Assembly (NCBI GenBank): GCA_900767415.1
Contig: CAAFYZ010000049.1
Location: forward strand, 1-64,000
DNA: 64,000 nt
Direction: 5' to 3'
Origin: Clostridia bacterium
GTDB lineage: Bacteria > Bacillota > Clostridia > Oscillospirales > CAG-272
In this document: piece after piece, positions 1 to 8,342 of the stretch
How positions within the stretch are numbered: position 1 is the first letter of the stretch
Layout: the number at the start of each line of letters is the position of its first letter
The notes under the pieces: model-generated
Database searches by the model: none
Told to the model about the DNA's origin: nothing
Seen by the model: the letters and a program-made list of their open reading frames with translations, nothing else
Made by a program: the position numbers and the translations under genes

Positions 1-1269
1 AAAGGCGGTTCGTTTTTCGTAACAGTCACGTTCAAAGAAGGCTACGACAAAGGCGACTTTAAGATATTTGCCAACGGAAAGGAAGCACCGATCAGAAACG
101 ACAACGAAACCGTCGTCGATTACGAAGTGTATCCGACTTCCGCCGCCCACATTACTTTTACGGGCAAGCCCACATTAAAAAGTTACAACGTAACGGCGAC
201 CTACGACGACAACGATCAGGAGCAAATCTTGGACGAGTTTTCGTATGAGTTGAAATACGTATTCGGCACGGAAGAGTCGACGCCGATTGAGGTTGCTTCG
301 CTTGCGGAACTGAAAGACAAAATCAATTCGGACGTAAAAAAAGTAAAACACGGCACGAAAATCACCCTGACGGCTACGCACACGGGAGAAATCGCTTTCC
401 CCGCCGACTACATGGCTTTCGGTCAATACTCGGGACATAGCGAGTATGTTGAAAAAAATACAAAAATCGTCGGCAATACGCAGTGTAAAACGTGGCAGTT
501 TACAGTTTTGTCGGATTTGCAAATAGAACTGCATCTCGGCTCGACGGGGCAATCATATTCCCGCAGTATCTACACCGACGCAACGCTTTTGGATGGGGTT
601 GTATACGACGGCGATTTTAACGAGATCGTAACGCTGCAAGCACTTTACGATACGCAAGGTAAACTTTACGCGTCGCTCCGCGATAATGCTGTGGTACGTC
701 ATCTTGCCGAGAAGTATAAAAAAGTTACGATAAACGGCAAAACCGCAGACGGAAAATTTTTCTACAACGAGGCAGACAGCCGCTGGTACATGGAACTTGA
801 CAAACCCACTTCTTATAAGAGCGAAAGAGCAGACGGTTACGATGTGGATTTTGCCGAAGGAGTAGACGATTATATGCGCGGCGACGCCGCTTTAACCGCG
901 TCGAACGACATCGACTTTAAGTCGCAGATGATGGACTGGGGCGACGATCAGTACCTTCTGCACGCCGATAGATATGGCAGTTACCGACTGAAAAACAACG
1001 GATTTTCGCTTGGTTTATGCTTTGCAGGCACCGTAAACGATATAAAAGTGATTGTCAACGGAACGGAAGAAGTCGTTTTCCGCAACATACAGACGGTGGA
1101 CGAAGAAACGAAAGATTTTGCGACGATTTATCGCCGCGGCGGAAACAATACGGAATACGGAAGTTACGGGAGCATAAACGGAAAAGACGAAACGCACAGA
1201 ATCGCCTTCGCCCCGACAACGTTCGGGGAAATAACGAGCGTTGAGATCGTACCGGCAAGCGGAGAATAA
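1..1269 (+). CDS. C-terminal part of a large extracellular-type protein (5' truncated)
   Basis: The frame is open from the first base of the window, so the gene begins upstream; the GTG at 127 is internal. The visible 422 residues end at TAA 1267-1269. They are rich in Asp, Lys, Thr and Tyr, have no predicted membrane span and contain beta-rich stretches (TVTFKEGYDKGDFKIFANG, VTINGKTADGKFFYN) like the repeated Ig/beta-grasp modules of clostridial surface proteins. There is no LPXTG motif or C-terminal hydrophobic anchor, so if the protein is secreted it is held by an N-terminal or non-covalent mechanism. I do not recognise a specific family. It converges with the response regulator gene across a strong hairpin. 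Confidence 0.75.
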   Translation, partial: KGGSFFVTVTFKEGYDKGDFKIFANGKEAPIRNDNETVVDYEVYPTSAAHITFTGKPTLKSYNVTATYDDNDQEQILDEFSYELKYVFGTEESTPIEVASLAELKDKINSDVKKVKHGTKITLTATHTGEIAFPADYMAFGQYSGHSEYVEKNTKIVGNTQCKTWQFTVLSDLQIELHLGSTGQSYSRSIYTDATLLDGVVYDGDFNEIVTLQALYDTQGKLYASLRDNAVVRHLAEKYKKVTINGKTADGKFFYNEADSRWYMELDKPTSYKSERADGYDVDFAEGVDDYMRGDAALTASNDIDFKSQMMDWGDDQYLLHADRYGSYRLKNNGFSLGLCFAGTVNDIKVIVNGTEEVVFRNIQTVDEETKDFATIYRRGGNNTEYGSYGSINGKDETHRIAFAPTTFGEITSVEIVPASGE

Positions 1270-1296
1270 CGCTGTATTCTCCCATCCGGCGTGCGC

Positions 1297-1348
1297 AAAA
1301 GAAAAAGACCGCAGGGGCAAACAGGTGAACACCTGTTTGCCCCTGCGG
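1297..1348 (-). terminator. Rho-independent terminator of the response regulator gene
   Basis: Perfect 19-bp inverted repeat, 1309-1327 against 1330-1348, with only AA between the arms. Read on the minus strand it is followed by TCTTTTTCTTTT. The plus side has no T-run, so it serves mainly the minus-strand gene. Confidence 0.85.
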
Positions 1349-1368
1349 CTACGGAAAGCAGAGAACGG

Positions 1369-2058
1369 TTACGAAACGGTTTCGAATTTATAGCCGACGC
1401 CCCAGACGGTTTTGAGCGACCATTTGTCGGAGACGCCTTCGAGTTTTTCGCGCAGACGCTTGACATGGACGTCGACCGTGCGGGAGTCGCCGAGGTAGTC
1501 AAAGCCCCACACCTTATCGAGAAGCTGATCGCGCGTGAAAACGCGGTTGCAGTTCGAGGCAAGGAAGTAGAGAAGTTCGAGTTCCTTCGGGGGGATGTCG
1601 ATGGCTTTGCCGTTGAGTTTCAGCTCGTACTTTTGCAGACTGATTTCGATGTTCTCGAATTTTACGACTTCATCGTCCGAAGTCTTCGTGTGAGCGTTGT
1701 AACGGCGGAGCACCGCTTTGACTCTCGCGGAGAGTTCCTTCATATCGAAGGGCTTGACGATAAAGTCGTCGGCACCAAGCTCAAGACCGAGGACCTTGTC
1801 GAACACTTCGCCCTTCGCGGTGATCATGATCACCGGTTTCGAGGAGATCTCACGGATTTCGCGGCAGACCTGCCAGCCGTCTTTTTTCGGCATCATGATG
1901 TCGAGCAGGACGAGATCGGGTTCGTACATCTTGAAGAACTCGACGCCCTGGGCGCCGTCGGTCGCGGTCTTGACTTTGTAGCCTTCGTTCTCAAAGTGCA
2001 TCTTCAGGACATCGCAGATGTTGGGGTCGTCGTCGACGACAAGAAGTTTGGTATCCAT
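1369..2058 (-). CDS. OmpR/PhoB-family response regulator
   Basis: 229 residues. The N-terminal receiver domain has the acidic pocket DDD at residues 9-11, phospho-acceptor Asp53 (LVLLDIMMP), Thr80 and Lys82. The C-terminal winged helix (about 130-229) carries the FTRDQLLDKVWG and RTVDVHVKRLREK stretches of OmpR/PhoB regulators. The start is ATG 2058, because GGAGG at 2067-2071 lies 8 nt upstream; the ATG at 2073 overlaps that Shine-Dalgarno and is rejected. No histidine kinase gene adjoins it, so the partner kinase must be elsewhere. Four TTAA-containing repeats around its transcription start suggest autoregulation (inference). Confidence 0.93.
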   Translation of the reverse strand: MDTKLLVVDDDPNICDVLKMHFENEGYKVKTATDGAQGVEFFKMYEPDLVLLDIMMPKKDGWQVCREIREISSKPVIMITAKGEVFDKVLGLELGADDFIVKPFDMKELSARVKAVLRRYNAHTKTSDDEVVKFENIEISLQKYELKLNGKAIDIPPKELELLYFLASNCNRVFTRDQLLDKVWGFDYLGDSRTVDVHVKRLREKLEGVSDKWSLKTVWGVGYKFETVS

Positions 2059-2074
2059 GTTTCTTTCCTCCATT

Positions 2075-2109
2075 TGTTAACTTTGTTAAAAACATTAAAA
2101 TCTTAACAA
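2075..2109 (-). repeat. Four phased TTAA direct repeats at the response-regulator start
   Basis: TTAA occurs at 2077, 2086, 2095 and 2103, spaced 9, 9 and 8 bp; on the minus strand the last two read TTAACA. The repeats lie between the -10 box and the Shine-Dalgarno. B. subtilis PhoP binds TTAACA repeats at about 11-bp spacing, so the resemblance is partial. Confidence 0.4.
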
Positions 2110-2113
2110 TTAT

Positions 2114-2142
2114 ATTATAACGGAGCACGGAGAAAATGTCAA
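2114..2142 (-). promoter_or_regulatory. Sigma-A promoter of the response regulator gene
   Basis: Full consensus on the minus strand: -35 TTGACA (2137-2142), 17-bp spacer, -10 TATAAT (2114-2119). Confidence 0.9.
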
Positions 2143-2345
2143 GAACAAATGATGAACATTTTCAAGCTTTTTATAAAACTATTATGAAAAAACTATTATG
2201 AAGAATCTTTGACTGTCCCGACACACGGCGGGGAGAGAGTGCGGGGAACATCGCTTTCTTTTTTTCGTTCCGCAGAAAATGACGCGGGTCGCCTCTTCGT
2301 TTTTTGCCCTCGTCTTTTTCTTCCGAAGAAAAATAAGAAAATCCC

Positions 2346-2374
2346 TTGCGGTTTTTTGCGAAGTGTGCTATACT
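2346..2374 (+). promoter_or_regulatory. Sigma-A promoter of ychF
   Basis: -35 TTGCGG (2346-2351), 17 bp, -10 TATACT (2369-2374); a second overlapping TATACT lies at 2374-2379. Confidence 0.75.
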
Positions 2375-2419
2375 ATACTCTGTATTAAAAATCGGCTTTG
2401 CACGGATTAGGAGATTATT

Positions 2420-3514
2420 ATGAAACTCGGTATCGTAGGGCTTCCGAACGTCGGAAAAAGTACATTGTTCAACGCATTGACCAATGCCGGCGCGGAGTCC
2501 GCAAACTATCCCTTCTGCACCATCGACCCGAACGTCGGCGTCGTCGCCGTCCCGGATCATCGTCTCGATAAACTTGCCGAAATGTATCACCCGGAAAAAC
2601 TTACGCCTGCGGTGATCGAGTTCGTCGATATCGCGGGCCTTGTCCGCGGTGCCTCGCAGGGGGAAGGCCTCGGCAACAAATTCCTTGCCAATATCCGCGA
2701 AGTCGACGCAATTGTACACGTTGTGCGCTGTTTTGAAAACGGAGACATCATTCACGTAGAAGGTACGGTAGACCCGATGCGTGATGTGGAAACCATCAAT
2801 ATGGAACTGATTCTCTCCGACCTCGAGATCGTCGAGCGTGCGATCGACCGCACGACAAAAGCGGCGAAGAGCGATAAATCCCTTCTTCCCAAGATCGAAG
2901 TACTTGAAAAAGTCAAGGCGGCTCTCGACGAAGGAAAGTGCGCACGCGCCATCGGTCTTACGGAAGAAGAGGCGGCATGGATCGAAGAATCCCGTCTTCT
3001 GACAATGAAACCTATCATTTACGTGGCGAACGTCTCCGAAGACGAGGTCGGCGGCTCTTACGAGCAGAACGAAGGGTATCAAAAACTCAAAGCCCACGCC
3101 GCGAGCGAAGGCAGTGAGATCATCGCCGTCAGCGCGCAGATCGAAGCGGAGATCGCAGAACTTGACGGAGAAGAAAAGGCGGCTTTCCTTGCCGACCTCG
3201 GTATTACGGAGAGCGGTCTTGATAAACTCATTAAGTCGGGATATTCGCTCCTCGGACTGATCAGCTTTTTGACTGCGGGACCGAAAGAAGTACGCGCATG
3301 GACCATCACCCGCGGGACCAAAGCACCGCAGGCGGCAGGGAAAATTCACAGCGATTTTGAGCGCGGATTCATTCGTGCGGAGGTTGTTTCCTTCGACGAT
3401 CTCGTCCGCGAGGGCGACCGCAACAAGGTGAAGGAAAAGGGGCTTCTCCGCAGTGAAGGAAAAGATTATGTCATGCAGGACGGCGATATCGTCGAATTCC
3501 TGTTCAACGTCTGA
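2420..3514 (+). CDS. ychF: Ribosome-associated GTPase/ATPase YchF (Obg family)
   Basis: 364 residues, the normal family length. P-loop GLPNVGKSTLFN near residue 6, the YchF-specific NYPFCTIDPNVG, G3 DIAGLVRGAS, a helical insertion in the middle, and a C-terminal TGS domain ending DYVMQDGDIVEFLFNV. YchF proteins bind ribosomes, prefer ATP, and are linked to stress responses. GGAG lies upstream of ATG 2420. The gene is monocistronic, with its own promoter and terminator. Confidence 0.97.
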   Translation: MKLGIVGLPNVGKSTLFNALTNAGAESANYPFCTIDPNVGVVAVPDHRLDKLAEMYHPEKLTPAVIEFVDIAGLVRGASQGEGLGNKFLANIREVDAIVHVVRCFENGDIIHVEGTVDPMRDVETINMELILSDLEIVERAIDRTTKAAKSDKSLLPKIEVLEKVKAALDEGKCARAIGLTEEEAAWIEESRLLTMKPIIYVANVSEDEVGGSYEQNEGYQKLKAHAASEGSEIIAVSAQIEAEIAELDGEEKAAFLADLGITESGLDKLIKSGYSLLGLISFLTAGPKEVRAWTITRGTKAPQAAGKIHSDFERGFIRAEVVSFDDLVREGDRNKVKEKGLLRSEGKDYVMQDGDIVEFLFNV

Positions 3515-3527
3515 CAAAAAGAAAACG

Positions 3528-3570
3528 CGAAGAGACAGCGGTAGCGACGCCGCTGTCTCTTCGTATTTTT
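3528..3570 (+). terminator. ychF terminator
   Basis: 14-bp perfect stem 3528-3541/3550-3563, 8-nt loop, followed by TATTTTTATAT. Confidence 0.85.
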
Positions 3571-3653
3571 ATATATTGAAAGAAAAAAGAGGGCAGAAAT
3601 GGAAAAATAAAAGTTTATTCCATAAGCGAAATCGGAAAAAAGTCGGGAGAGAA

Positions 3654-5855
3654 TCAGTAGAGTTTTGCCTTTATCGGTTGCCGTAGCAGGATTCCGCCGC
3701 GGGAAAAGAGTGCCGAAAGTCCCTTGTCGGTCACCGTCACGCCCTCGGAGGAGATGACGACGCGCGTCGCCGGATAATCCTGCACAGGGAAAGTATAGGG
3801 CGTCTTATAAGCACTGCCGCTGCTGCCGAATATCACCGCCTGCGCCCGTAAAAGCGCGTCTTTTGTGACGGTATCATCTTTTGCCGTCCCGTCGGAAAAA
3901 CAGGCAACGGTGTGATCGGAGGCGGAAAACGTAAAGACAACGGAATTTTCTTCCTGTCTGAGAAAACGAAACAGAATCCCGCTCTCCGAAAAAGTGCTCT
4001 GCGGTGCGACAAGACGGCAGGAGACCCGTGCCTCTTGCAAAACCGTCTCGACCGCACGGAGATGAAACCGCTCCCGATTCGATTGCGGGATCGGAAGTGT
4101 CACGGAGCGGACTTTGAGCGCGGAAGTAAGTTTTCGTAAAAAGGCGGGCAACTTACCGGAATAGGCAGGCAGGACAAGCGAATCAAGTTCTGTAATGTGC
4201 CCGTCGGAAAGGAAGGCGGCAACTTCCGCTCCGTCGCTGTTTTTTTCGGCGATGAGAGCGGTGTATCCTTTTTCGGTGACGACGATAAACTCATCGCCCG
4301 ATTCTCCGACGGAATATTCGGCGCCGGAAACGGAAAGCACGGAACGGGAACAGATCCCGGCACTGACAAAGACCGCGAGAAGAAGGAAGAACAGCCCGCC
4401 AACGGCAAGGCGTTTTCTTTTGATTTTAAGGACGAGAAAGAGAAAAAATCCGAGGGTAAAGAGAACGGTCAGAATCTTCGTCGGCAGAAAATCCGCCGCG
4501 GGATAGATTGACTTCAGGTCAGAGAAGATTCCCGCAAGGCGCAGAATCTTCGAGGAGAGGAAAGTAAGCGGGATTTCAGTCGGGAGAAAGAAACCGAAAG
4601 GTAAGGCGAGAATCCCCGAAATCATCAGAAGTTCAATGAGGACGCCGAAGAGGAGCGTGGAGAAAAGAGACAAAAGCGACAGCCGTCCGAAAGAAAATAC
4701 CGTGACGGAAAGCGTCGCACCGACGGCAAAGAAGGAGAAGAGCACGGAAAGAAGGGTAGTCAGGAGAAGACGGCGGAGCGGACGTATTTTTCCTTCCGCT
4801 TTCGGTTTCGGTGCGGCGAGAATACCGAGTGTCGCGAGAGCCGAGAGAAGCAAAGAAAGATCGAAGATCGCATAGGGGGTAAAAAGACAGATAATGAAAA
4901 CCGAGAGCGCAAGCGTCGTCACGGAATCCGACGCGGAGGCAAACAGAAAGAGCAGAGAGGCGATCAACAACATCACACCCGCCCGAAGAACGGAGGGGGA
5001 AAATCCCGTGAGTGCCATATAGAAAAGGGAAAAGAACGAGGAGAGCGCGATCCGTGATTTCTTCCCGACGCCGAAAATCAAAAGCAGACGATGAAGGAAG
5101 GCGGTCAGAATCGCAAGGTGCATACCGCTGACGGCGAGAAGATGAGAGATGCCTATGCGGCGAAAATCCAGTTTTGCCGTCCCGGAAAGATCGGATTTAT
5201 CGCCGAGGAAAAGCGCGCAAAGAAGGGGTGAGGCATCTTTACCGACGGTTTCGAGATACCCTTTGATCTCGGTACGCAAAGCGGAAAGTGAGCGTCTTGG
5301 GTCGGATTCGTTTCTAAAAAGGGAAGTATAGTTGTCAATTTCGACAGATCCGGAGCATCCGTCCGCATAGGCGGACAGATCTTTTGCACTTCCGTCTTCC
5401 GTGAGAAGAGGCAGGATCTTCCCTTGAAAACGGATTCTCTCTCCGGGCGTGAGTGTGGAGCCGCCGCGTGTCAGCAGAATGCGCAGACGATACCGTGAGA
5501 GCGGAATGTCGTCGATCGGCTCGGTTTTTACGGTGAAGACGGTGCGGGAAGCGTCCGCGTAGTCGATGTCGGTAACGGTCGCTTCGATCTCCCTCTCTCC
5601 TTTGATCCGTCGGTCGGCGGGAAACCAAAGACCGAAGTAGAGATGAGAGAGAAGAAAAGAAAGAAGGACGCAGAAAAGCAACACCGGGACGAACCTGCCG
5701 GTGCGACGACGCAAGAACAAGAAAACGGCGACGGAGATCGCCGTGACGGAAAACACCAAGACGGCAGACAGTCCGTCCAGTCGCCAAAAAAGCGCGAAGC
5801 CGCCGAGCATCATACAAAGTATCATGCACAGCGGCCGTTTACGGAATATTTCCAT
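3654..5855 (-). CDS. comEC: ComEC/Rec2-family membrane protein with degenerate C-terminal domain
   Basis: 733 residues. N-terminal hydrophobic region with a DUF4131-like soluble segment, then the multi-helix competence domain (GDKSDLSGTAKLDFRRIGISHLLAVSGMH-type core, about residues 215-460). ComEC forms the channel for single-stranded DNA during transformation. The last 230 residues occupy the position of the usual metallo-beta-lactamase domain, but the HxHxDH motif is gone: where LVLTHPHADH is expected, about residue 555, the sequence reads SLVLPAYSGKLPAFL. Nuclease activity of this domain is therefore unlikely. The gene lies 24 bp downstream of the lipid kinase gene and should share its promoter. 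No other competence genes are in the window. Confidence 0.88.
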   Translation of the reverse strand: MEIFRKRPLCMILCMMLGGFALFWRLDGLSAVLVFSVTAISVAVFLFLRRRTGRFVPVLLFCVLLSFLLSHLYFGLWFPADRRIKGEREIEATVTDIDYADASRTVFTVKTEPIDDIPLSRYRLRILLTRGGSTLTPGERIRFQGKILPLLTEDGSAKDLSAYADGCSGSVEIDNYTSLFRNESDPRRSLSALRTEIKGYLETVGKDASPLLCALFLGDKSDLSGTAKLDFRRIGISHLLAVSGMHLAILTAFLHRLLLIFGVGKKSRIALSSFFSLFYMALTGFSPSVLRAGVMLLIASLLFLFASASDSVTTLALSVFIICLFTPYAIFDLSLLLSALATLGILAAPKPKAEGKIRPLRRLLLTTLLSVLFSFFAVGATLSVTVFSFGRLSLLSLFSTLLFGVLIELLMISGILALPFGFFLPTEIPLTFLSSKILRLAGIFSDLKSIYPAADFLPTKILTVLFTLGFFLFLVLKIKRKRLAVGGLFFLLLAVFVSAGICSRSVLSVSGAEYSVGESGDEFIVVTEKGYTALIAEKNSDGAEVAAFLSDGHITELDSLVLPAYSGKLPAFLRKLTSALKVRSVTLPIPQSNRERFHLRAVETVLQEARVSCRLVAPQSTFSESGILFRFLRQEENSVVFTFSASDHTVACFSDGTAKDDTVTKDALLRAQAVIFGSSGSAYKTPYTFPVQDYPATRVVISSEGVTVTDKGLSALFSRGGILLRQPIKAKLY

Positions 5856-5879
5856 AGATCGAAAGTCCTGTCGGAGAAG

Positions 5880-6830
5880 TTATTTTTTCAGGCAGTCATC
5901 AACGGTACGGTATTTCATATCCGACCCTTTGGGGATTACAAAATTGAATCCGTTCTTCACAACGGTAAAGTCGATGGATTTTGCCCCCTTGATTTCACCG
6001 TCGATGCAAATCGGAAGGGGAGCATCGAATTCCATGCGAAAATGCGGAACGCGGCGATAGCGAATCACTTTCATTGCCGCAGGGTTTTCAAAATAGGTTC
6101 CTTTCTTGTAAGAACCGACCAGACGAAGAAAACGCATACGCGGAACTTTGTCGATAATGCAGATGTCCATCAGACCGTCGTTCAGAAGGGCACGCGGTGC
6201 GGCATCGAACCCACCGCCGCAATACTGTCCGTTGGCGATCGCGGTCAGAAGAAGTTCCTGCTCGATGACTTCGCCGTCGTCGAAAATCAGTTTCATCTTC
6301 GTGCCGTATTTTTTGAAAAGAACGACGATAACGCCGAAAATATAGGAGGCGGAAGGGGTAACGAGTTTCAGTCGCTTCAGTCTTGCCGCTTCCTGTACGA
6401 CGGCGCAGTCGAACCCGATGTTCACCATATTGACGCAATAGGAATTGTTGCATTTGATGAGATCGAGCGAGACGGTGTCGCCGTCGATCTGCGCGTCGAT
6501 GCTGCGGAAAAGTTCGGGATGGGTGAAGTTGCGTGCAAAGTCGTTGCCCGACCCGTTCGGAATGACGCCGAACTCCACGTTCGGATTCTCCGGGGCACTG
6601 TTGACGATCTCGTTGATCGTCCCGTCACCGCCGGCACAGATAAAACGCTGACGCTCGGTCGACATCTTTACCATCGTGCGTACGTATTCCGTCGCGTCGC
6701 CGATGCTGGTCGTGTAATAGATATGATAATTCAGATGACGCGACTGGCACGCCGTTTTGATCGTGTTTTCAAACCGGTCGTCCTTGCGTTTTTTTCCCGA
6801 TTTCGGATTCAGAATAAAATGATAAATCAT
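5880..6830 (-). CDS. Diacylglycerol/sphingosine kinase-like lipid kinase (DagK/YegS family)
   Basis: 316 residues. Nucleotide-binding motifs typical of the DAGK catalytic domain: NPKSGKK at residue 8, GGDGTINEIVN and GSGNDFAR. The C-terminal beta-sandwich ends with FDAPLPICIDGEI. Members phosphorylate diacylglycerol and recycle it to phosphatidic acid at the cytoplasmic membrane. Start ATG 6830 has AGGAG 8 nt upstream; an upstream in-frame ATG at 6965 would add a basic extension without a ribosome site and is rejected. First gene of a two-gene operon with comEC. Confidence 0.93.
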   Translation of the reverse strand: MIYHFILNPKSGKKRKDDRFENTIKTACQSRHLNYHIYYTTSIGDATEYVRTMVKMSTERQRFICAGGDGTINEIVNSAPENPNVEFGVIPNGSGNDFARNFTHPELFRSIDAQIDGDTVSLDLIKCNNSYCVNMVNIGFDCAVVQEAARLKRLKLVTPSASYIFGVIVVLFKKYGTKMKLIFDDGEVIEQELLLTAIANGQYCGGGFDAAPRALLNDGLMDICIIDKVPRMRFLRLVGSYKKGTYFENPAAMKVIRYRRVPHFRMEFDAPLPICIDGEIKGAKSIDFTVVKNGFNFVIPKGSDMKYRTVDDCLKK

Positions 6831-6928
6831 AGACGGTTCTCCTATGCCGCGGCAAAGGTAATTGACAAAAGTTGCCGCATCCGATGCGAAGCGGGAGAGC
6901 GGAAAACGTCCGCTTATCCGCTTTCTTT

Positions 6929-6951
6929 TTTCTCTGCGGAAGGCAGAGAAA
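6929..6951. repeat. Hairpin in the lipid-kinase leader
   Basis: 9-bp stem (6929-6937/6943-6951), 5-nt loop, inside the roughly 165-nt 5' leader of the lipid kinase mRNA. No T-run follows on either strand, so it is not a terminator; function unknown. Confidence 0.4.
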
Positions 6952-7003
6952 AAGGGAGGAGACAACGCTTTTTGCCTCCGTGCGCGACAGCTTAAACAAG
7001 CAT

Positions 7004-7032
7004 ATTATAGCAGATGAAACACGCTTTGTCAA
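7004..7032 (-). promoter_or_regulatory. Sigma-A promoter of the lipid kinase-comEC operon
   Basis: -35 TTGACA (7027-7032), 17 bp, -10 TATAAT (7004-7009) on the minus strand. The predicted leader is about 165 nt. Confidence 0.9.
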
Positions 7033-7079
7033 GTTTTTGCGAAAAAGAGCGCATATTGGTACATAATGATGTAGAAAAA

Positions 7080-8318
7080 TCAGGATTTTCCAGCCCGACG
7101 GATCATTTCGTAATACGCGCGCGCCGCCTGTTCTGTCTTGTTATTGCCGAAGGTATAATATTTATGGTCCTTGATGTCGGTCGGCAGGTACTGCTGTTCG
7201 ACATAGGAGTTTTCGTAATCGTGCGGGTATTTGTATCCTTTGAAAAGAGGGCTTTTCAGATGTTCCGGCACTTCGACGCCGCGCCCCGCATCGAGATCGA
7301 CACGGGCAGCGGCGAGAGCCGTGTAAGCGGAGTTCGATTTCGGCGCCGTGGCGAGAACGATCGTCGCATTGGCAAGGGGGATCGCCGCCTCGGGGAGTCC
7401 GAGTTCCTTCGCGCTTTCGGTCGCGGCTCGGGTGATGACAGCCGCCATCGGATAGGCACAGCCGATGTCTTCGGAAGCGATGACCTGCAGGCGACGGCAG
7501 GCGGAGATCAGGTCGCCGCCCGCCAGAATTTTCGAAAGCCAGAAGATCGCGGCATCCGGGTCGGAACCGCGCACGGATTTTTGCAGGCAGGAGAGAAGGT
7601 CGTAATGTACATCGCCGTTTCTGTCAAAGTGCCCGGAAACTGCCGGCAGAAGTTCGTCCAGTGTTTTCAGATCAAGGTCATGCTCCGAGAGATAGAAAAG
7701 ATTCTCCAGCATATTGATGCTCATGCGGACATCGCCCGCCGACGCAGACGCGATCCGAAACATGACTTCGTCGTCCGCGTGTTTTTCCGTTCCGAAGTCT
7801 TCGTTCAGAATCCGAAGGGCGCGCCCGAGAGACGGAATACATTCTTCCGGGGTAACGGAGCGGAACTGAAAAACGGAAGAACGGGAGAGCAGAGCATTGT
7901 AAATATAGTAATACGGATTTTCCGTCGTGGAAGCGATCAGCGTGATTTTTCCGTTCTCCAAAAATTCCAGAAGAGACTGCTGCTGCTTGCGGTTGAAATA
8001 CTGGATTTCGTCAAGATAGAGGAGAGTTCCTTCGGAGGAAAAGAGACTGTCCGTAGAGGAAATCACTTCTTTGATGTCGGAAATCCCGGCGGTCGTGGCA
8101 TTCAGTTTATAGAGTTGCATCCCCGACGCTTCGGCGATGATGTTCGCAACGGTGGTTTTACCCGTGCCGGGAGGTCCGAAGAAAATCATATTCGGGAAAC
8201 GACGGCTCTCGCACAGACGGCGGAGAACGCCGTTTTTCCCGACGAGGTGCGTCTGTCCCGCGATCTCGTCAAAGTTTTTCGGCCGCATACGGTCGGCTAA
8301 CGGTTGTCTGTTCATCAT
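7080..8318 (-). CDS. rarA: Replication-associated recombination factor RarA (MgsA) AAA+ ATPase
   Basis: 412 residues. The N-terminus RQPLADRMRPKNFDEIAGQ is typical of clamp-loader-like RarA. Walker A GPPGTGKTT near residue 50, Walker B LYLDEIQYFN, arginine finger in LLSRSSVFQF, then the C-terminal MgsA tetramerisation domain containing SEDIGCAYP and YPHDYEN. RarA acts at stalled forks. No strong Shine-Dalgarno stands at the tandem ATGATG (8318/8315). It lies 24 bp behind recG and the two probably form a fork-repair operon. Confidence 0.95.
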   Translation of the reverse strand: MMNRQPLADRMRPKNFDEIAGQTHLVGKNGVLRRLCESRRFPNMIFFGPPGTGKTTVANIIAEASGMQLYKLNATTAGISDIKEVISSTDSLFSSEGTLLYLDEIQYFNRKQQQSLLEFLENGKITLIASTTENPYYYIYNALLSRSSVFQFRSVTPEECIPSLGRALRILNEDFGTEKHADDEVMFRIASASAGDVRMSINMLENLFYLSEHDLDLKTLDELLPAVSGHFDRNGDVHYDLLSCLQKSVRGSDPDAAIFWLSKILAGGDLISACRRLQVIASEDIGCAYPMAAVITRAATESAKELGLPEAAIPLANATIVLATAPKSNSAYTALAAARVDLDAGRGVEVPEHLKSPLFKGYKYPHDYENSYVEQQYLPTDIKDHKYYTFGNNKTEQAARAYYEMIRRAGKS

Positions 8319-8342
8319 ACGAAACGAAAAATCGTCCTTTCA

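Larger units (their letters stand above)
2059..2419. other. Divergent intergenic region with two promoters
   Basis: Holds the minus-strand promoter of the response regulator (2114-2142), its TTAA repeats (2075-2109) and the plus-strand ychF promoter (2346-2374). I see nothing else in 2143-2345 beyond AT-rich sequence. Confidence 0.7.

Noticed and set aside
127..1269. GTG 127 as start of the first gene
   Set aside because: The frame is open to base 1, protein-like upstream of 127, and there is no ribosome site.
5643..6995. Long plus-strand open frame opposite comEC and the lipid kinase
   Set aside because: It is the antisense of two well-supported genes; codon use and residue pattern are those of a shadow frame, and it has no ribosome site. 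The same applies to the long antisense frames opposite ftsH, recG, rplA, fusA-like and radA.
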